In this document: positions 10,196 through 20,300 of the stretch, one piece after another | Layout of the letters: every line of letters begins with the position of its first letter | Position numbering within the stretch: position 1 is the stretch's first letter | Assembly (NCBI GenBank): GCA_002869065.1 | Contig: PKTR01000003.1 | Span: 214,891-278,890, forward strand | Length of the DNA stretch: 64,000 bases | Reading direction: 5' to 3' | Source of the DNA: Hyphomicrobiales bacterium | GTDB taxonomy: Bacteria > Pseudomonadota > Alphaproteobacteria > Rhizobiales > Rhodobiaceae | Program-made: the position numbers and the translations under genes | The notes under the pieces: model-generated | Database searches by the model: none | Told to the model about the DNA's origin: nothing | What the model saw: only the letters and a program-made list of their open reading frames with translations

Positions 10196-10225
10196 GGGGC
10201 CGGACGCCCGAAGACGCCCGGCCCC
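10196..10225 (-). other. Stem-loop between mtoX and sco
   Basis: An 8-bp GC stem GGGGCCGG/CCGGCCCC (10196-10203 with 10218-10225), extended by two more pairs, stands just 3' of mtoX on the minus strand without a T run. It could protect the mtoX 3' end or partly terminate transcription, raising mtoX over the downstream genes. This role is inferred from structure only. Confidence 0.45.
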
Positions 10226-10243
10226 AACAGCATTTGAGAGGCA

Positions 10244-11563
10244 TCAACTGCTGTAGAGCGAATTCGCACCGAAGCGCATGATGTGGGCGCGCCCGAGACC
10301 TTCCTTGATGAAGTCGATCGAGAAGTCCTCGGTCAGTTCCTTGCCGTCCCACTTGTAGGCCTTCAGGTACTGCTCGTTGTCGTCGCCCTTCTTGTCCCAG
10401 TTGGCGAGCAGCGACGAGGTGAAATACACCCGCTTGCCGTCCCAGCTCTGCGAGACCATGTTGACCTGCGCGGCAATCTTCTTCTCGTAGATCTGCGTCG
10501 GCTTGAACGGATCGGAGATGTCGAACAGCCGCGTCTTGCCGTCCATGAAGGTGTTGACCCACAGCGTGTTGTCGTCGGCACCGATGGAGATATCGACCGG
10601 CAGCGGGATCGAGGCCGGATCGCCGATATCGGCGACGTCCTTGGCCTGCCACTCGCCGTTCTCGTCCTCGTAGATGAGATGCAGCTTCGAGGTCAGCGCC
10701 GCGCTGGTGAAGGCGTAATTGTGGTCCGCGCCCCAGGCGAAGCGGATCTCGAGCGGCGCACCCGGCACGCTCATCACCTTCTTCGGCTGGCGGGTATGCA
10801 GGTCCCACTGCACCACCGTCTGGCCGAAGCGCTTCATGGCTTCCGGGTCCTGCAGCATCTGGCCGAAGTCCATCATGTAGTTCGACCAGCCGGTGAACGA
10901 CGACGTCAGCATGACGTTCTTGCGGATCAGCGCGCGCACGTCATAGCCGTAGCCGTCGACCACATCGCTGGCGATCGTGGCGCCGCGCGGGTCTTCCTTG
11001 GTCGGCATCCAGTGGGTGGCGAGGAATTCGCCCTCGTCGGAATACTCGACCAGCGCCGTACGTCCGCCATGATCGCGGTCGTTCGACAGAGCCGAAATCA
11101 TCATCCGGCCCGGCAAGCTGTAGAAGGTGTGCGGACCGACCGCGCCGCCGCTATCGGCGACGAAGGTGTCGATGGTCTTGTGCAGCGTCGGCTTCGAGGG
11201 ATCGCTGTGAATGTCGAAGATGAAAATCTTGTTGGTGTCGAGCCCACCGGTCCAGAAATAGCGCCGGTCGGACGAGAAGCCGCCGTGATGCGCCTCGTTG
11301 CGGCCGCCCACCGACAGAGAGTTGATCACCTTGCCGAAGGTCCCGGAACCGGGACGCACGTCGACCGTGACCAGCTTGTCTGAACCGTCGCCGATCCCTT
11401 CCATGCCGAGCGTCCAGACATAGACGTAATCTTCCTGTCCGGTGATCTTCGGCATATAGGGCGACTGGCAGGTCTCGTCGGCCTGAACCGCCAGCGGCGC
11501 CACCAGCAAGGCCAGCGCACAGACCGCCCCGCGCAATCCGTTCGCGAAAACGCTTTTCTTCAT
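10244..11563 (-). CDS. mtoX: SBP56-family methanethiol oxidase (selenium-binding protein homologue)
   Basis: 439 residues with a Sec signal peptide (cleavage near VQA-D at residue 29), hence periplasmic. SBP56 family landmarks are visible: EAHHGGFSSDRRYFW, VGPHTFYSLPG, the long beta-propeller, and a C-terminal region with the conserved GLGRAHIMRFG. Bacterial SBP56 proteins with signal peptides and adjacent sco and mauG genes are established as copper-dependent methanethiol oxidases (CH3SH + O2 + H2O to HCHO, H2S and H2O2). The neighbours match that locus type and add the two formaldehyde-removing enzymes. Enzyme activity is inferred from family and context. Confidence 0.92.
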   Translation of the reverse strand: MKKSVFANGLRGAVCALALLVAPLAVQADETCQSPYMPKITGQEDYVYVWTLGMEGIGDGSDKLVTVDVRPGSGTFGKVINSLSVGGRNEAHHGGFSSDRRYFWTGGLDTNKIFIFDIHSDPSKPTLHKTIDTFVADSGGAVGPHTFYSLPGRMMISALSNDRDHGGRTALVEYSDEGEFLATHWMPTKEDPRGATIASDVVDGYGYDVRALIRKNVMLTSSFTGWSNYMMDFGQMLQDPEAMKRFGQTVVQWDLHTRQPKKVMSVPGAPLEIRFAWGADHNYAFTSAALTSKLHLIYEDENGEWQAKDVADIGDPASIPLPVDISIGADDNTLWVNTFMDGKTRLFDISDPFKPTQIYEKKIAAQVNMVSQSWDGKRVYFTSSLLANWDKKGDDNEQYLKAYKWDGKELTEDFSIDFIKEGLGRAHIMRFGANSLYSS

Positions 11564-11673
11564 TCTACCCTCCCCTTTAGACGGCCGTTTTCCGGCCCGT
11601 TCTCCGGATTTTCCGGATCTTTTTGGAGTGCGGCCGCGGTTTTCCGGCGTGCCGCCTCGTGTTCGTCCTTTCC

Positions 11674-12501
11674 TCAGTCGTGGCGCACGATCGGCGCCGC
11701 CTGGCCAAGAGCGGCAACGGGCAGACCCGCCACCAGCGTCTTCAGCGTTTCTCCAATGGCCTCGATGCCGTGCTCGGCAATGCGCCGGCGCGGTCCGACC
11801 ACGCCGACACTGAGCGCAACGCCCGAGCCGCCGGCCGAAATCGGCACCGCGACACTGGTGACGCCGACATCGATTTCCTCATCGCACACCGCATAGCCGC
11901 GCGCTCGCGTCGCCGCGAGTTCGGCACGAACCCCGTCCAGGTCCGTCACTGTGCGGTCGGTGAAATGTTCGAAATCGCGGGCAAGCAGCCGCTCGATCTC
12001 ATTCTCGCCGAGAAAGGCGAGGATCGCGCGCGCCGACGAGCACGCATGCACCGGCCGCAGGCCGAGCCCGGGATGGATATGGGCACGGCGGCTATCGGCC
12101 GGCGTCGTCACATGAATGAGGTCGACCTCGGAACCCGTATAGCGGCCGAGAAACCCGGTTTCCTCGAACGCCGCACCGACAGCTTCGGTCACCGAATGAA
12201 AGAGTTGCACCACCTGCGAGGTGGTCGCCGCCGAAAGCACCATCGAGACGAAGTTGGAGCCGAGCCGCAGCCCGCCATCTTCGCTCGCTTCGAGAATGCC
12301 CTCATCGCGGAACTGACCGACGAGGCGGTAGGCCGTCGCGCGCGGCAGCTCGAGACCCTGCGCGACCGCCGCGATACTCGGCGCCTCCGGCGACGCGGCA
12401 ACGAATTTCAGGATCTGGCAAAATCGGTCAATCACAATGTGTCTCAATATTTCGGACAGATTCTCGAATTTCAGGATATGACGCTCCTTGAATTCCGTCA
12501 A
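11674..12501 (-). CDS. IclR-family transcriptional regulator
   Basis: Up to 275 residues. A winged helix-turn-helix (PSIAAVAQGLELPRATAYRLV) is followed by an IclR effector domain with the conserved SSARAILAFL and GYAVCDEE regions. The start at 12501 is a TTG; a shorter start at the GTG at 12435 (VIDRFCQILKF, where most IclR proteins begin) is equally possible. It lies upstream of mtoX on the same strand (110-base gap) and divergent from the TrpB2 gene, so it may control either or both. The shared upstream region holds a 14-bp perfect palindrome. Confidence 0.9.
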   Translation of the reverse strand: MTEFKERHILKFENLSEILRHIVIDRFCQILKFVAASPEAPSIAAVAQGLELPRATAYRLVGQFRDEGILEASEDGGLRLGSNFVSMVLSAATTSQVVQLFHSVTEAVGAAFEETGFLGRYTGSEVDLIHVTTPADSRRAHIHPGLGLRPVHACSSARAILAFLGENEIERLLARDFEHFTDRTVTDLDGVRAELAATRARGYAVCDEEIDVGVTSVAVPISAGGSGVALSVGVVGPRRRIAEHGIEAIGETLKTLVAGLPVAALGQAAPIVRHD

Positions 12502-12636
12502 ACGTCTTCTCGAAGATGGCTTGAAAGACGCGCTCGCGGGCCTTCCCAGCCTACCCGCACCGCTTTTTGCAAAGCGATTGGTCGCAGCGGAACTTTCGCC
12601 ACGCTCGGCGCTGGTACAGGCCGGACGGATGCTTTA

Positions 12637-12650
12637 CCAATTGCAATTGG
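12637..12650. promoter_or_regulatory. Perfect palindrome in the iclR-trpB2 intergenic region
   Basis: CCAATTGCAATTGG is a perfect 14-bp palindrome located 28 bases before the TrpB2 start and between the divergent regulator and enzyme genes. Operators of IclR-family proteins are often short palindromes, so this is a candidate site. The overlap with the ribosome-binding region would suit repression. Confidence 0.45.
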
Positions 12651-12677
12651 AGGGACGTCGTAAGGGAGTTCTCGACA

Positions 12678-14045
12678 ATGTCTGAATCAACAAAATATTT
12701 CCTGCCGGAAGAGCGGATTCCAAAGGTCTGGTACAATATTCAGGCCGACCTGCCGAAGCCAATGGCTCCGGTCCTGCACCCCGGCACCAAGCAGCCGGTC
12801 GGCCCGGACGATCTGGCGCCGATCTTCCCGATGGCGCTGATCGCGCAGGAAGTTTCCACCGAGCGCGAGATCGAGATCCCGACGCCGGTGCGCGACGTCT
12901 ACAAGCTGTGGCGTCCCTCGCCGCTGATCCGCGCGCGCCGCCTGGAAAAGGCGCTCGATACCCCGGCCAAGATCTACTTCAAGTATGAGGGCGTCAGCCC
13001 GGCCGGCAGCCACAAACCGAACACCGCCGTGGCACAGGCCTTCTACAACAAGGAAGCCGGCATCACGAAGCTGTCGACCGAAACCGGCGCCGGCCAGTGG
13101 GGTTCCTCGCTCGCCTTTGCCGGCTCGCTGTTCGGCATCGAGGTGAAGGTCTACATGGTCAAGGTCAGCTACAATCAGAAGCCCTATCGCCGGGCGCTGA
13201 TGGAGACCTATGGCGCGACCTGCATCCCGAGCCCGTCGACCGAGACCGCTTCGGGCCGCGCGATCCTCGAAAAGGACCCGAACTCGCCCGGCTCGCTCGG
13301 CATCGCCATTTCCGAGGCCGTCGAGGTCGCCGCAACAAGCCCCGACACCAACTACTCGCTCGGCAGCGTGCTGAACCACGTCTGCGTGCACCAGTCGATC
13401 ATCGGCATGGAAGCAATGGAGCAGATGGAAATGGCCGGCGACGAGCCGGACATCATCATCGGCTGCGCCGGCGGCGGCTCCAACTTTGCCGGCATCGCCT
13501 TCCCCTATGTCGGCGCAAAGCTGCGCGGCGGTGCCGATCCGCAGATCATCGCGGTCGAACCGGCGGCCTGCCCGACCATGACGCGCGGCGTCTTCGCCTA
13601 CGACTTCGGCGACACCGCCCATCTGACCCCGCTGGCCAAGATGCACACGCTCGGCGCAGGCTTCATGCCGCCCGGATTCCACGCCGGCGGCCTGCGCTAC
13701 CACGGCATGGCGCCGCTGGTCAGCCATCTCTTGGACCTCGGCCTGATCGAGGCCCGCGCCGTGCACCAGACCAAGTGCTTCGAGGCCGGTGTCCTGTTTG
13801 CCCGCAACGAAGGCATCGTGCCGGCGCCGGAATCGACCCACGCCGTACGCGCCGCCGTCGATGAAGCGTTGAAGTGCAAGGAAGAAGGGACGTCGAAGAC
13901 GATCCTGTTCAACCTGTCCGGCCACGGCCACTTCGACATGCAGGCCTATATGGACTACTTCGCCGGCACGCTCGAGGACCGCGACTACGACCACGCGGCG
14001 CTCGAAGCCTCGCTCGCCGAGCTGCCCGAGGTGGCCGCGGAGTAA
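12678..14045 (+). CDS. TrpB2-type PLP-dependent tryptophan synthase beta-like protein
   Basis: 455 residues from the ATG at 12678, preceded by AAGGGAG. The long N-terminal region (PFAM-like TrpB2 type, ~450 residues versus ~400 for TrpB1) and the PLP lysine Lys113 in GSHKPN, with the phosphate-binding GCAGGGSNF, identify the TrpB2 class. No trpA lies nearby. TrpB2 enzymes make tryptophan from indole and serine independently of TrpA, or serve in indole salvage; other beta-replacement chemistry is possible. The divergent IclR gene and proximity to mtoX raise the question of a sulfur link, which is not demonstrated. Confidence 0.88.
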   Translation: MSESTKYFLPEERIPKVWYNIQADLPKPMAPVLHPGTKQPVGPDDLAPIFPMALIAQEVSTEREIEIPTPVRDVYKLWRPSPLIRARRLEKALDTPAKIYFKYEGVSPAGSHKPNTAVAQAFYNKEAGITKLSTETGAGQWGSSLAFAGSLFGIEVKVYMVKVSYNQKPYRRALMETYGATCIPSPSTETASGRAILEKDPNSPGSLGIAISEAVEVAATSPDTNYSLGSVLNHVCVHQSIIGMEAMEQMEMAGDEPDIIIGCAGGGSNFAGIAFPYVGAKLRGGADPQIIAVEPAACPTMTRGVFAYDFGDTAHLTPLAKMHTLGAGFMPPGFHAGGLRYHGMAPLVSHLLDLGLIEARAVHQTKCFEAGVLFARNEGIVPAPESTHAVRAAVDEALKCKEEGTSKTILFNLSGHGHFDMQAYMDYFAGTLEDRDYDHAALEASLAELPEVAAE

Positions 14046-14084
14046 GGCTCAGCGAGCCATCCGGCCAACACCGGCACGAAACGA

Positions 14085-14116
14085 AAAACCCCGGCGGAGT
14101 AATCCGCCGGGGTTTT
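14085..14116 (+). terminator. Rho-independent terminator after the TrpB2 gene
   Basis: A perfect 14-bp stem (14085-14098 with 14103-14116) around GTAA, ending in a run of T. The A run on the 5' side would let it work in both directions. Confidence 0.9.
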
Positions 14117-14292
14117 TTGTTGTGGCGCCAAGTCCCCACGCCCAACAATGAAAATATAAAAACTTCAAATACTTAAAACAGCTCTCCGAAATTATTCCCG
14201 GGGAACGTTCGTCAAATACAATTTGCCAAGCAATCCAGAAAATAGGAACGCAAGATGCGAATTGGATATATGGCGACAACGTCCTCTCGGCA

Positions 14293-14793
14293 ATGACAGC
14301 TGCTACCAAACAAGTGGATTCGAGAGGAAATCGACAACAAGTCGAATGCCTGAAACTCCGCTCTGATATGAGCAACGCGGAAACGCGCCTTTCAGGTCTC
14401 GAGCGCAACATTGAATCGGCAATCCGGCACGTTGAACATTTGCGTAATGATCGAGAAATCGCACTTTGGTCAGCAGGGGCTGGAGCCATTGCGACAGCAC
14501 TTGGCGCACTAGGAAGTGCGATAAAGGCAGTCGCAAAAGCGAAAGATGTAGCCCGCTCTCTTTCCCGAGGTGGAAGGTTGGACACTGCTGAACTGCTCTC
14601 GCTGGCGCCAGTCATTGGCGGTTTGATTATGGCCGTTATGAACCTGCACCGAGCCGCCAATGCGTCCAACCGTATCCGCTCGACTCTCAGCGAGCTTGAA
14701 AAGCTGAGAAGTGAGGCCGAGGGACTAGAAAACACCCTGCGCGTTTTGCGTGGCCACTACAAAATATACAACTGCCAAGATATGATTGGATGA
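14293..14793 (+). CDS. Hypothetical protein with coiled coil and hydrophobic centre
   Basis: 166 residues, unrecognised. Residues about 15-50 and 120-155 look like amphipathic coiled coils (NAETRLSGLERNIESA, RSTLSELEKLRSEAEGL), with a glycine/alanine-rich hydrophobic region at about 58-80 and another near 105-120. The surrounding DNA from about 14.13 to 14.83 kb is clearly richer in A+T than its neighbours, and no good ribosome-binding site precedes the ATG, so the start is uncertain. This looks like an acquired accessory gene. Confidence 0.5.
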   Translation: MTAATKQVDSRGNRQQVECLKLRSDMSNAETRLSGLERNIESAIRHVEHLRNDREIALWSAGAGAIATALGALGSAIKAVAKAKDVARSLSRGGRLDTAELLSLAPVIGGLIMAVMNLHRAANASNRIRSTLSELEKLRSEAEGLENTLRVLRGHYKIYNCQDMIG

Positions 14794-14847
14794 TGTCAGG
14801 GCACACTCCAGCCCACCTCATGGAACTCAGGCCCGAAAAGAGAAACC

Positions 14848-15396
14848 ATGCCGCGAGACACCTACCGAAAGGCAGCGCAGCAGTCGGACGATCGAACCGA
14901 ACAGGGCGATACCCTGATCGTGACCGGAAACAATTTGGCCTACCTGGTCCTGTTCTGGCTTGCGATCTATCCGGCAACTCTTGCTGCGCGCATTGGGCTT
15001 GAGTTCCTTTTCGAAGACCCGCTGAGCGCCTGGAGCATCGTAGACATGATGTGGAACCAGATCACCTTGGGTTTCTTTCCATACGTGGCGGTTCTCGCGC
15101 TGCTTTGGCTTTCCGTCGACTACGTTCGCATCCTGCGCGTGCAGGTCGACCGGGCCCCTGGCACGCTGGTGTGGGAAAAACTCACAATGCGCGGCAACGA
15201 GACCATCATCCGCGACCTAGCCGATGTCCAGGCGGTGGTCCAGCCGCACCAACGGCTCCTTTTTCCCGAACGCGCCCACATCGTCTTCGAGGATCGCAAA
15301 CTGCCGCTCGAAATCCGCCACATCCTGCGCGAGCGCCATCCTGTTAACGCCCGCGCGCTGGCCGACTTCGCCGGCCTGCCCTTCATCGCGAACTGA
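14848..15396 (+). CDS. Hypothetical membrane protein
   Basis: 182 residues. Two transmembrane helices (about 29-50 and 70-92) are followed by a soluble ~90-residue C-terminal domain beginning after VDYVRILRVQ. No family was recognised; the architecture resembles small membrane-anchored PH-like proteins, but this is a guess. Convergent with the next gene, with 23 bases between stops. Confidence 0.6.
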   Translation: MPRDTYRKAAQQSDDRTEQGDTLIVTGNNLAYLVLFWLAIYPATLAARIGLEFLFEDPLSAWSIVDMMWNQITLGFFPYVAVLALLWLSVDYVRILRVQVDRAPGTLVWEKLTMRGNETIIRDLADVQAVVQPHQRLLFPERAHIVFEDRKLPLEIRHILRERHPVNARALADFAGLPFIAN

Positions 15397-15419
15397 GCGC
15401 CGAAATCAGCGCTTCCCCC

Positions 15420-15788
15420 TCAACCCCCGCAGCGCGTGAAAACGCGGCTACCGAGCGCGAAGCTGTCTTCAGAGATGAAGCGGTAGGACCCGTTGATGAC
15501 GTTCACTTCACCTTCCTGATTGCATTCGGCGCGGAAGGTGACGCTGTCGCCCTGACGCGCGACATTGCTGACCGTGCAGTACATCTCATAGGCGTTGTTG
15601 AGCTTTTCGCCGTTGATGTTGCGCATCTTCATGCCGATCATGTCGCCATATTTGCCGACGAGCGCTTCCTCGCTCTGCCCGCACAACGACCGGTCGGTGA
15701 CATAGCGCCCATCGGTGAAGGGAAGCGGCCCGGCCAGCGCGGCAACGGAGCTTGCGAGAAAAATCATAACGGCAGCAAAGAGTTTCAT
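15420..15788 (-). CDS. Small secreted hypothetical protein
   Basis: 122 residues with a signal peptide (MKLFAAVMIFLASSVAALA, cleavage near residue 19). Four cysteines in the mature part (in RSLCGQS, EMYCTVS, RAECNQE and FTRCGG) suggest two disulfides in the periplasm. Composition resembles the small lipocalin-like or MliC-type secreted proteins, but no family could be named. Confidence 0.65.
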   Translation of the reverse strand: MKLFAAVMIFLASSVAALAGPLPFTDGRYVTDRSLCGQSEEALVGKYGDMIGMKMRNINGEKLNNAYEMYCTVSNVARQGDSVTFRAECNQEGEVNVINGSYRFISEDSFALGSRVFTRCGG

Positions 15789-15976
15789 CGGAACAAGCCT
15801 TCAATATTCGGGCGGATTCGCCACATACGCGCACCCCGCATGATGATCACAAGGCGGGCGCCGACCGGCAACCCCGGACGGGCGGGCGTGATGCCGCAGC
15901 CAGCATCCTCAACGCCTCGATTGCCCACCTCCCCGCCATGCGCTCTAATCGCACGCACACCACAATGAGGCCTCCG

Positions 15977-16972
15977 ATGACCGCACCGCGCCGCAACCTT
16001 CTCACCGATGTCGAAGGCCTTCTCGTCGGCAACGCCGAGGACGAGACCGCGCGCACCGGCACCACGGTCGTGCTGTGCGAGGAACCGACGATTGCCTCGG
16101 TGCACGTCATGGGCGGCGCGCCGGGCACCCGCGACACCGAGCTGCTCGCGCCCGAACAGACGGTGGAGACCGTCGACGCGCTGGTGCTGTCGGGCGGATC
16201 CGCCTTCGGGCTCGAGGCAGCGTCCGGGGTGATGACCCGGCTGGCGGCCGAAGGGCGCGGCTTCGCGGTCGGCCCGGTCTCGGTTCCGATCGTGCCCGCT
16301 GCGATCCTGTTCGATCTCATGAATGGCGGCGACAAGGACTGGGGCGACGAACCGCCCTATCGCCTGCTCGGCGAACAGGCGCTCGGCAACGCGGCAAAGA
16401 GCTTTACCCTCGGCTCGGCCGGCGCCGGCTTCGGCGCGACGACGGCAACGCTGCAGGGCGGGCTCGGCTCGGCCTCCGCCGTCACCGCCTCCGGCCACAC
16501 GGTCGCGGCACTCGTCGCGGTCAACGCCGTCGGCAGCGTCACCATCGGCGACGGCCCGCATTACTGGGCGGCACCGTTTGAACAGGATGGAGAATTCGGC
16601 GGGCTCGGCCTGCCGGGAACGCTCCCGGACGACGCGGCGGCAATCCGCACCAAGCTCGACGCCCGCCCGCAGCAGAACACCACCATCGCGGTTGTCGCCA
16701 CAGATGCGGCGCTCACGAAGGCGCAGGCGAAACGGCTGGCGATTGCCGCCCATGACGGCTTCGCCCGCGCCATCTGGCCGGCGCACACCCCGCTCGATGG
16801 AGATCTGATCTTCTCGCTGGCCACCGCGAAAAAGCCGCTCGGCGACCCAATCGCCGACACGCTGGCGATCGGCGCAACGGCCGCCGCCGTCATGTCTCGC
16901 GCGATTGCCCGCGGCGTCTACGAGGCGACGCAGGCGAGCACCGTACCGACCTGGCGCGAGCGGTTCCGGTAA
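15977..16972 (+). CDS. P1/S58-family peptidase (DmpA-like aminopeptidase)
   Basis: 331 residues from the ATG at 15977 (GAGG six bases upstream); an earlier ATG at 15965 is in frame. The self-processing S58 fold is indicated by TDVEGLLVGNAED at the N-terminus, LSGGSAFGLEAASGVM, and the GGLGSAS segment that contains the Gly-Ser autoprocessing site of DmpA. These Ntn-type hydrolases cleave themselves into two chains and act on N-terminal residues or amides. The natural substrate is unknown. No signal peptide, so cytoplasmic. Confidence 0.88.
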   Translation: MTAPRRNLLTDVEGLLVGNAEDETARTGTTVVLCEEPTIASVHVMGGAPGTRDTELLAPEQTVETVDALVLSGGSAFGLEAASGVMTRLAAEGRGFAVGPVSVPIVPAAILFDLMNGGDKDWGDEPPYRLLGEQALGNAAKSFTLGSAGAGFGATTATLQGGLGSASAVTASGHTVAALVAVNAVGSVTIGDGPHYWAAPFEQDGEFGGLGLPGTLPDDAAAIRTKLDARPQQNTTIAVVATDAALTKAQAKRLAIAAHDGFARAIWPAHTPLDGDLIFSLATAKKPLGDPIADTLAIGATAAAVMSRAIARGVYEATQASTVPTWRERFR

Positions 16973-17361
16973 GGAGACACATGGGGAGATAGGAGCCGGG
17001 AACAACTGAGCTGTGCTCCAGCTCTCGTTGGAACCCACCTCGCCGGCCAAACCGCTCCCCGTCACCCCGGCCTTGAGCCGGGGCCTATTGCCCTTGTCGG
17101 AACGGTACGCCGGCGCAGTGTGCGAACAGCCTTTGCCACCCCTCCCACGTCATCCTCCGGCTCGACCGGAGGATCGGGTAACCGGGGACACTGGCGTCTC
17201 GGCGCCAGTCACGGGGCCGGCAGGGTTCGGGGAATAGCGCCTCTACGTTTTGCCACATGGAGAACGATCCTCCGGTCGAGCCGGATGATGACGAAAAAGA
17301 GAGAGTCCGAGCATGACGACGGAGGGGACAGGGCGCAAAGAAGCGCCCCTCCACCTCAGCC
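16973..17361. repeat. Gene-free stretch with REP-like palindromes
   Basis: No gene between the peptidase and IorAB. It holds three palindromic units: CCCCGGC-CTTGA-GCCGGGG (17065-17083), ATCCTCCGG-CTCGA-CCGGAGGAT (17152-17174), and an inverted copy of the latter at 17266-17290 that matches the reverse complement of 17151-17175 at 24 of 25 positions. This is the REP/BIME arrangement known from many bacterial genomes; the CTCGA-centred unit is common in alphaproteobacteria. Confidence 0.75.
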
Positions 17362-20300
17362 CTACTCCGCCGCTTCGGTGATCCGCTCGACCGCCTCAAG
17401 GCGGGCCCGGCGCGCCGGTGTAGCCACCTCGGCCGGACCGGGCAGGTCGGCCATGGCAAGCTGGCCGAGCAGCATGGCGCGGCGCTTATCGGCGCTCTCC
17501 ATGTTGGCCATTTTTACCGGGCCATAGCCGCGCACCAGTTCCGGCACTCGGGCGATCTCGCACAAAAGCCCGTAGGACGTCGTCCCAAGCTGAGAAAAGA
17601 TCATCTCGATGTCGGCTTCATAGCGGGCAAGAAGCGCCCTTTCGGCCTTGCGTTCGGCCTGACGGGAGAACGGATCGAGCACCGAACCGCGCAGCCCCTT
17701 GAACTTCGCAAGCAGGCCGAAAGCCTTCAGCATCCACGGCCCGAAGGCGCGCTTCTTCGGCCGCCCTGTCGCCGGATCGGTTGCCGACACGAAAGGCGGC
17801 GCGATGACCACCTTCAGCCGCGCACCATCCTCGAACTGCGCGGCAACCGCTTCGCGATAGGCCGGCGCCGCATAGAGCCGCGCGACCTCGTACTCGTCCT
17901 TCACCGCCATCAGCCGGTAGAGGCTTTCCGCCACCAGCCCCGTCAGCCGCATCGAGCTGCCCTGCGCCGCATCGGCAACGCGCACCCGCTCGACCAGCGC
18001 GGCATAGCGCGCCGCATAGGCCGCATTCTGATAAGCGCCAAGTTCTTCGGCGAGGAACGCAATACGCTCGTCGAGATCCATCGCCTTGGCGATCTTTTCC
18101 GCCGGCAGCAGGCCGGTGATCTTGTCCGGCGCCGCCGCAAGGACGCGTCCGGCGTGGAACGCCTTGAGGTTCGCTGCCACCGCCGCGCCGTTCAGCCGGA
18201 TCGCGGTTTCCATCGCCTCGACCGACATCGGCAGAAGGCCATGCTGGAAGGCCATGCCGACCGCCAGCATGTTGGTGAAGATCGCGTCACCGAGCAGCTT
18301 TTCGGCAATGCCGGCAAGATCGGCGATCTCGGTGCGGGCCGAGGCCTCGCGCAGGATCGCGGCGAGCTTTGCCGCCTCGAAGGACTGCGTCTGCTTCAGC
18401 ACGAATTCCGCCGTCGGCGCGACCCGGCCATTGCCGAGCGTCACCGTGCGGTCGTGGTCGATCAGCGAGAGCGTGTCGCTACCGGCCGCGACTAGCATGT
18501 CGGAGGCGAGCAGCACGTCGAGGCTCGCGGTCGGAACGCGCGGCCCGTCGATTGCCATGTCCTTCGCCGCAAAGCGCACATGCGAGGTCACCGGACCGCC
18601 CTTTTGCGCAAGGCCGGTCATGTCGAGCGTCGTCGCGTTGAGCCCGTCGACATGGGCGGCCATCGCGAGAACGGCGGCCGTCGTCGTGACGCCCATGCCG
18701 CCAATACCGGCGATCAGCAGATTGAGCGGCCGGTCCAGCGCGGCCATCGTCGGCAGCGGCAGAGCGGCTTTCAGCGCGTCGATATCGAGCGCGGCCCCAT
18801 CGGCCTTCTTCACCGTGCCGCCCTCAACCCAGGCAAAGGACGGGCAGAAGCCCTTCACGCAGGAAAAATCCTTGTTGCAGCTCGACTGGTTGATGGTCCG
18901 CTTGGTGCCGAAATCGGTGGCGAGCGGCTCGACCGACAGGCAGTTCGACTGCACCGAGCAGTCGCCGCAATCCTCGCAGACGCGCTCGTTGATGACGAGA
19001 CGCAGCGCCGGATCGTCCATCTGGCCCTTCTTGCGCCGGCGACGCTTCTCCGCCGCGCAGACCTGATCGAAGATCAGCACCGAAACGCCCGGATAGGCGG
19101 CAAGCTCTTCCTCGACCGAAATCAGCTCGTCGCGGTGATGGATCGGCACACCGGCGGCAAGGTCCTGCCGGCCGCGATAGGTATCGGGATTGTCGCTGAC
19201 GAGCACGATGCGGCGCACGCCCTCCGCCTCAAGCTGACGGGTCAGTTGCGGCACGGTCAGCGTGCCGTCGACGGCCTGACCGCCGGTCATGGCGACCGCG
19301 TCGTTGTAGAGGATCTTGTAGGTGACCGGCACCTTCGCCGCGACCGCCTGACGGATCGCCAGCAGTCCGGAATGGAAATAGGTGCCGTCGCCGAGATCGA
19401 CGAACATGTGTTTGGTCTTGGAGAACGGCGCCTGACCGACCCACGGCACGCCCTCGCCGCCCATCGCCACCTGCCCCTCGGTGGTGCGGCCGGAAATTTC
19501 CGTCATCGCGTGACAGCCGATGCCGGGCATGGCGCGGCTGCCGTCCGGCACCTTGGTCGAGGTCGAATGCGGACAGCCGGAGCAGAAATAGGGTGAGCGG
19601 CCGGCGTCGCAGCCATGGCTCTCGGCATAGCGGAGTTGTTCCTCGAGCCGGTCGGCAACGGCGCGCATCGCCGCGTCCTTGGCGATGTCGGGCAGAACGG
19701 TGCTGAGCGCGCGTACCATTTCGGCAATCGAAAGTTCGAGCACGTCGGGCAGGAACGGCGCGCCCTCCGGCGTCGTCTTGCCCCAGATCGCTGGCCGTTC
19801 GCCGGCCGGATGGTGGTAGAGCTGCGCCTTCACTTGCGGTTCGATCAGCGCCCGCTTGTGTTCGACGATCAAGAGCTTCTCGACGCCGCGCGTGAACGCG
19901 CCGATGCCGAGCGGCTCAAGCGGCCAGGGCATGGCCACCTTGTAGATGCCGATGCCGAGCGCCTCGGCCCGCTCCTCGTCGATGCCGAGCAGCGCCAGCG
20001 CCTGGCGGATATCGCGATAGGCCTTGCCCGAGGCAATGATGCCGATACGCGCCCGCTTGGCGCCGAAGGCCACATGGTCGAGCCGGTTGGCGCGCACATA
20101 GGCCTGCGCAGCCGGCAGGCGAACTTCGCGCAAGAGGTGCTCGGTCTCCAGCCGGTTGGCGAGAAGCAGCGGCCGGTTCAGTTCGCCCATCGCGCGCGGG
20201 TCCGAATTGACCGGGCGGTAGAATTGCAGCCGGTTCGGATCGACCGAAACGATGCCGGAGGAATCCATCGTGTCGGCAAGGCAGATCAAGCCGGTCCACA

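Noticed and set aside
11591-11618. Repeated TCCGGA motifs upstream of mtoX
   Set aside because: Three short copies at uneven spacing in GC-rich DNA; could be chance, and no regulator site of this form is known to me.
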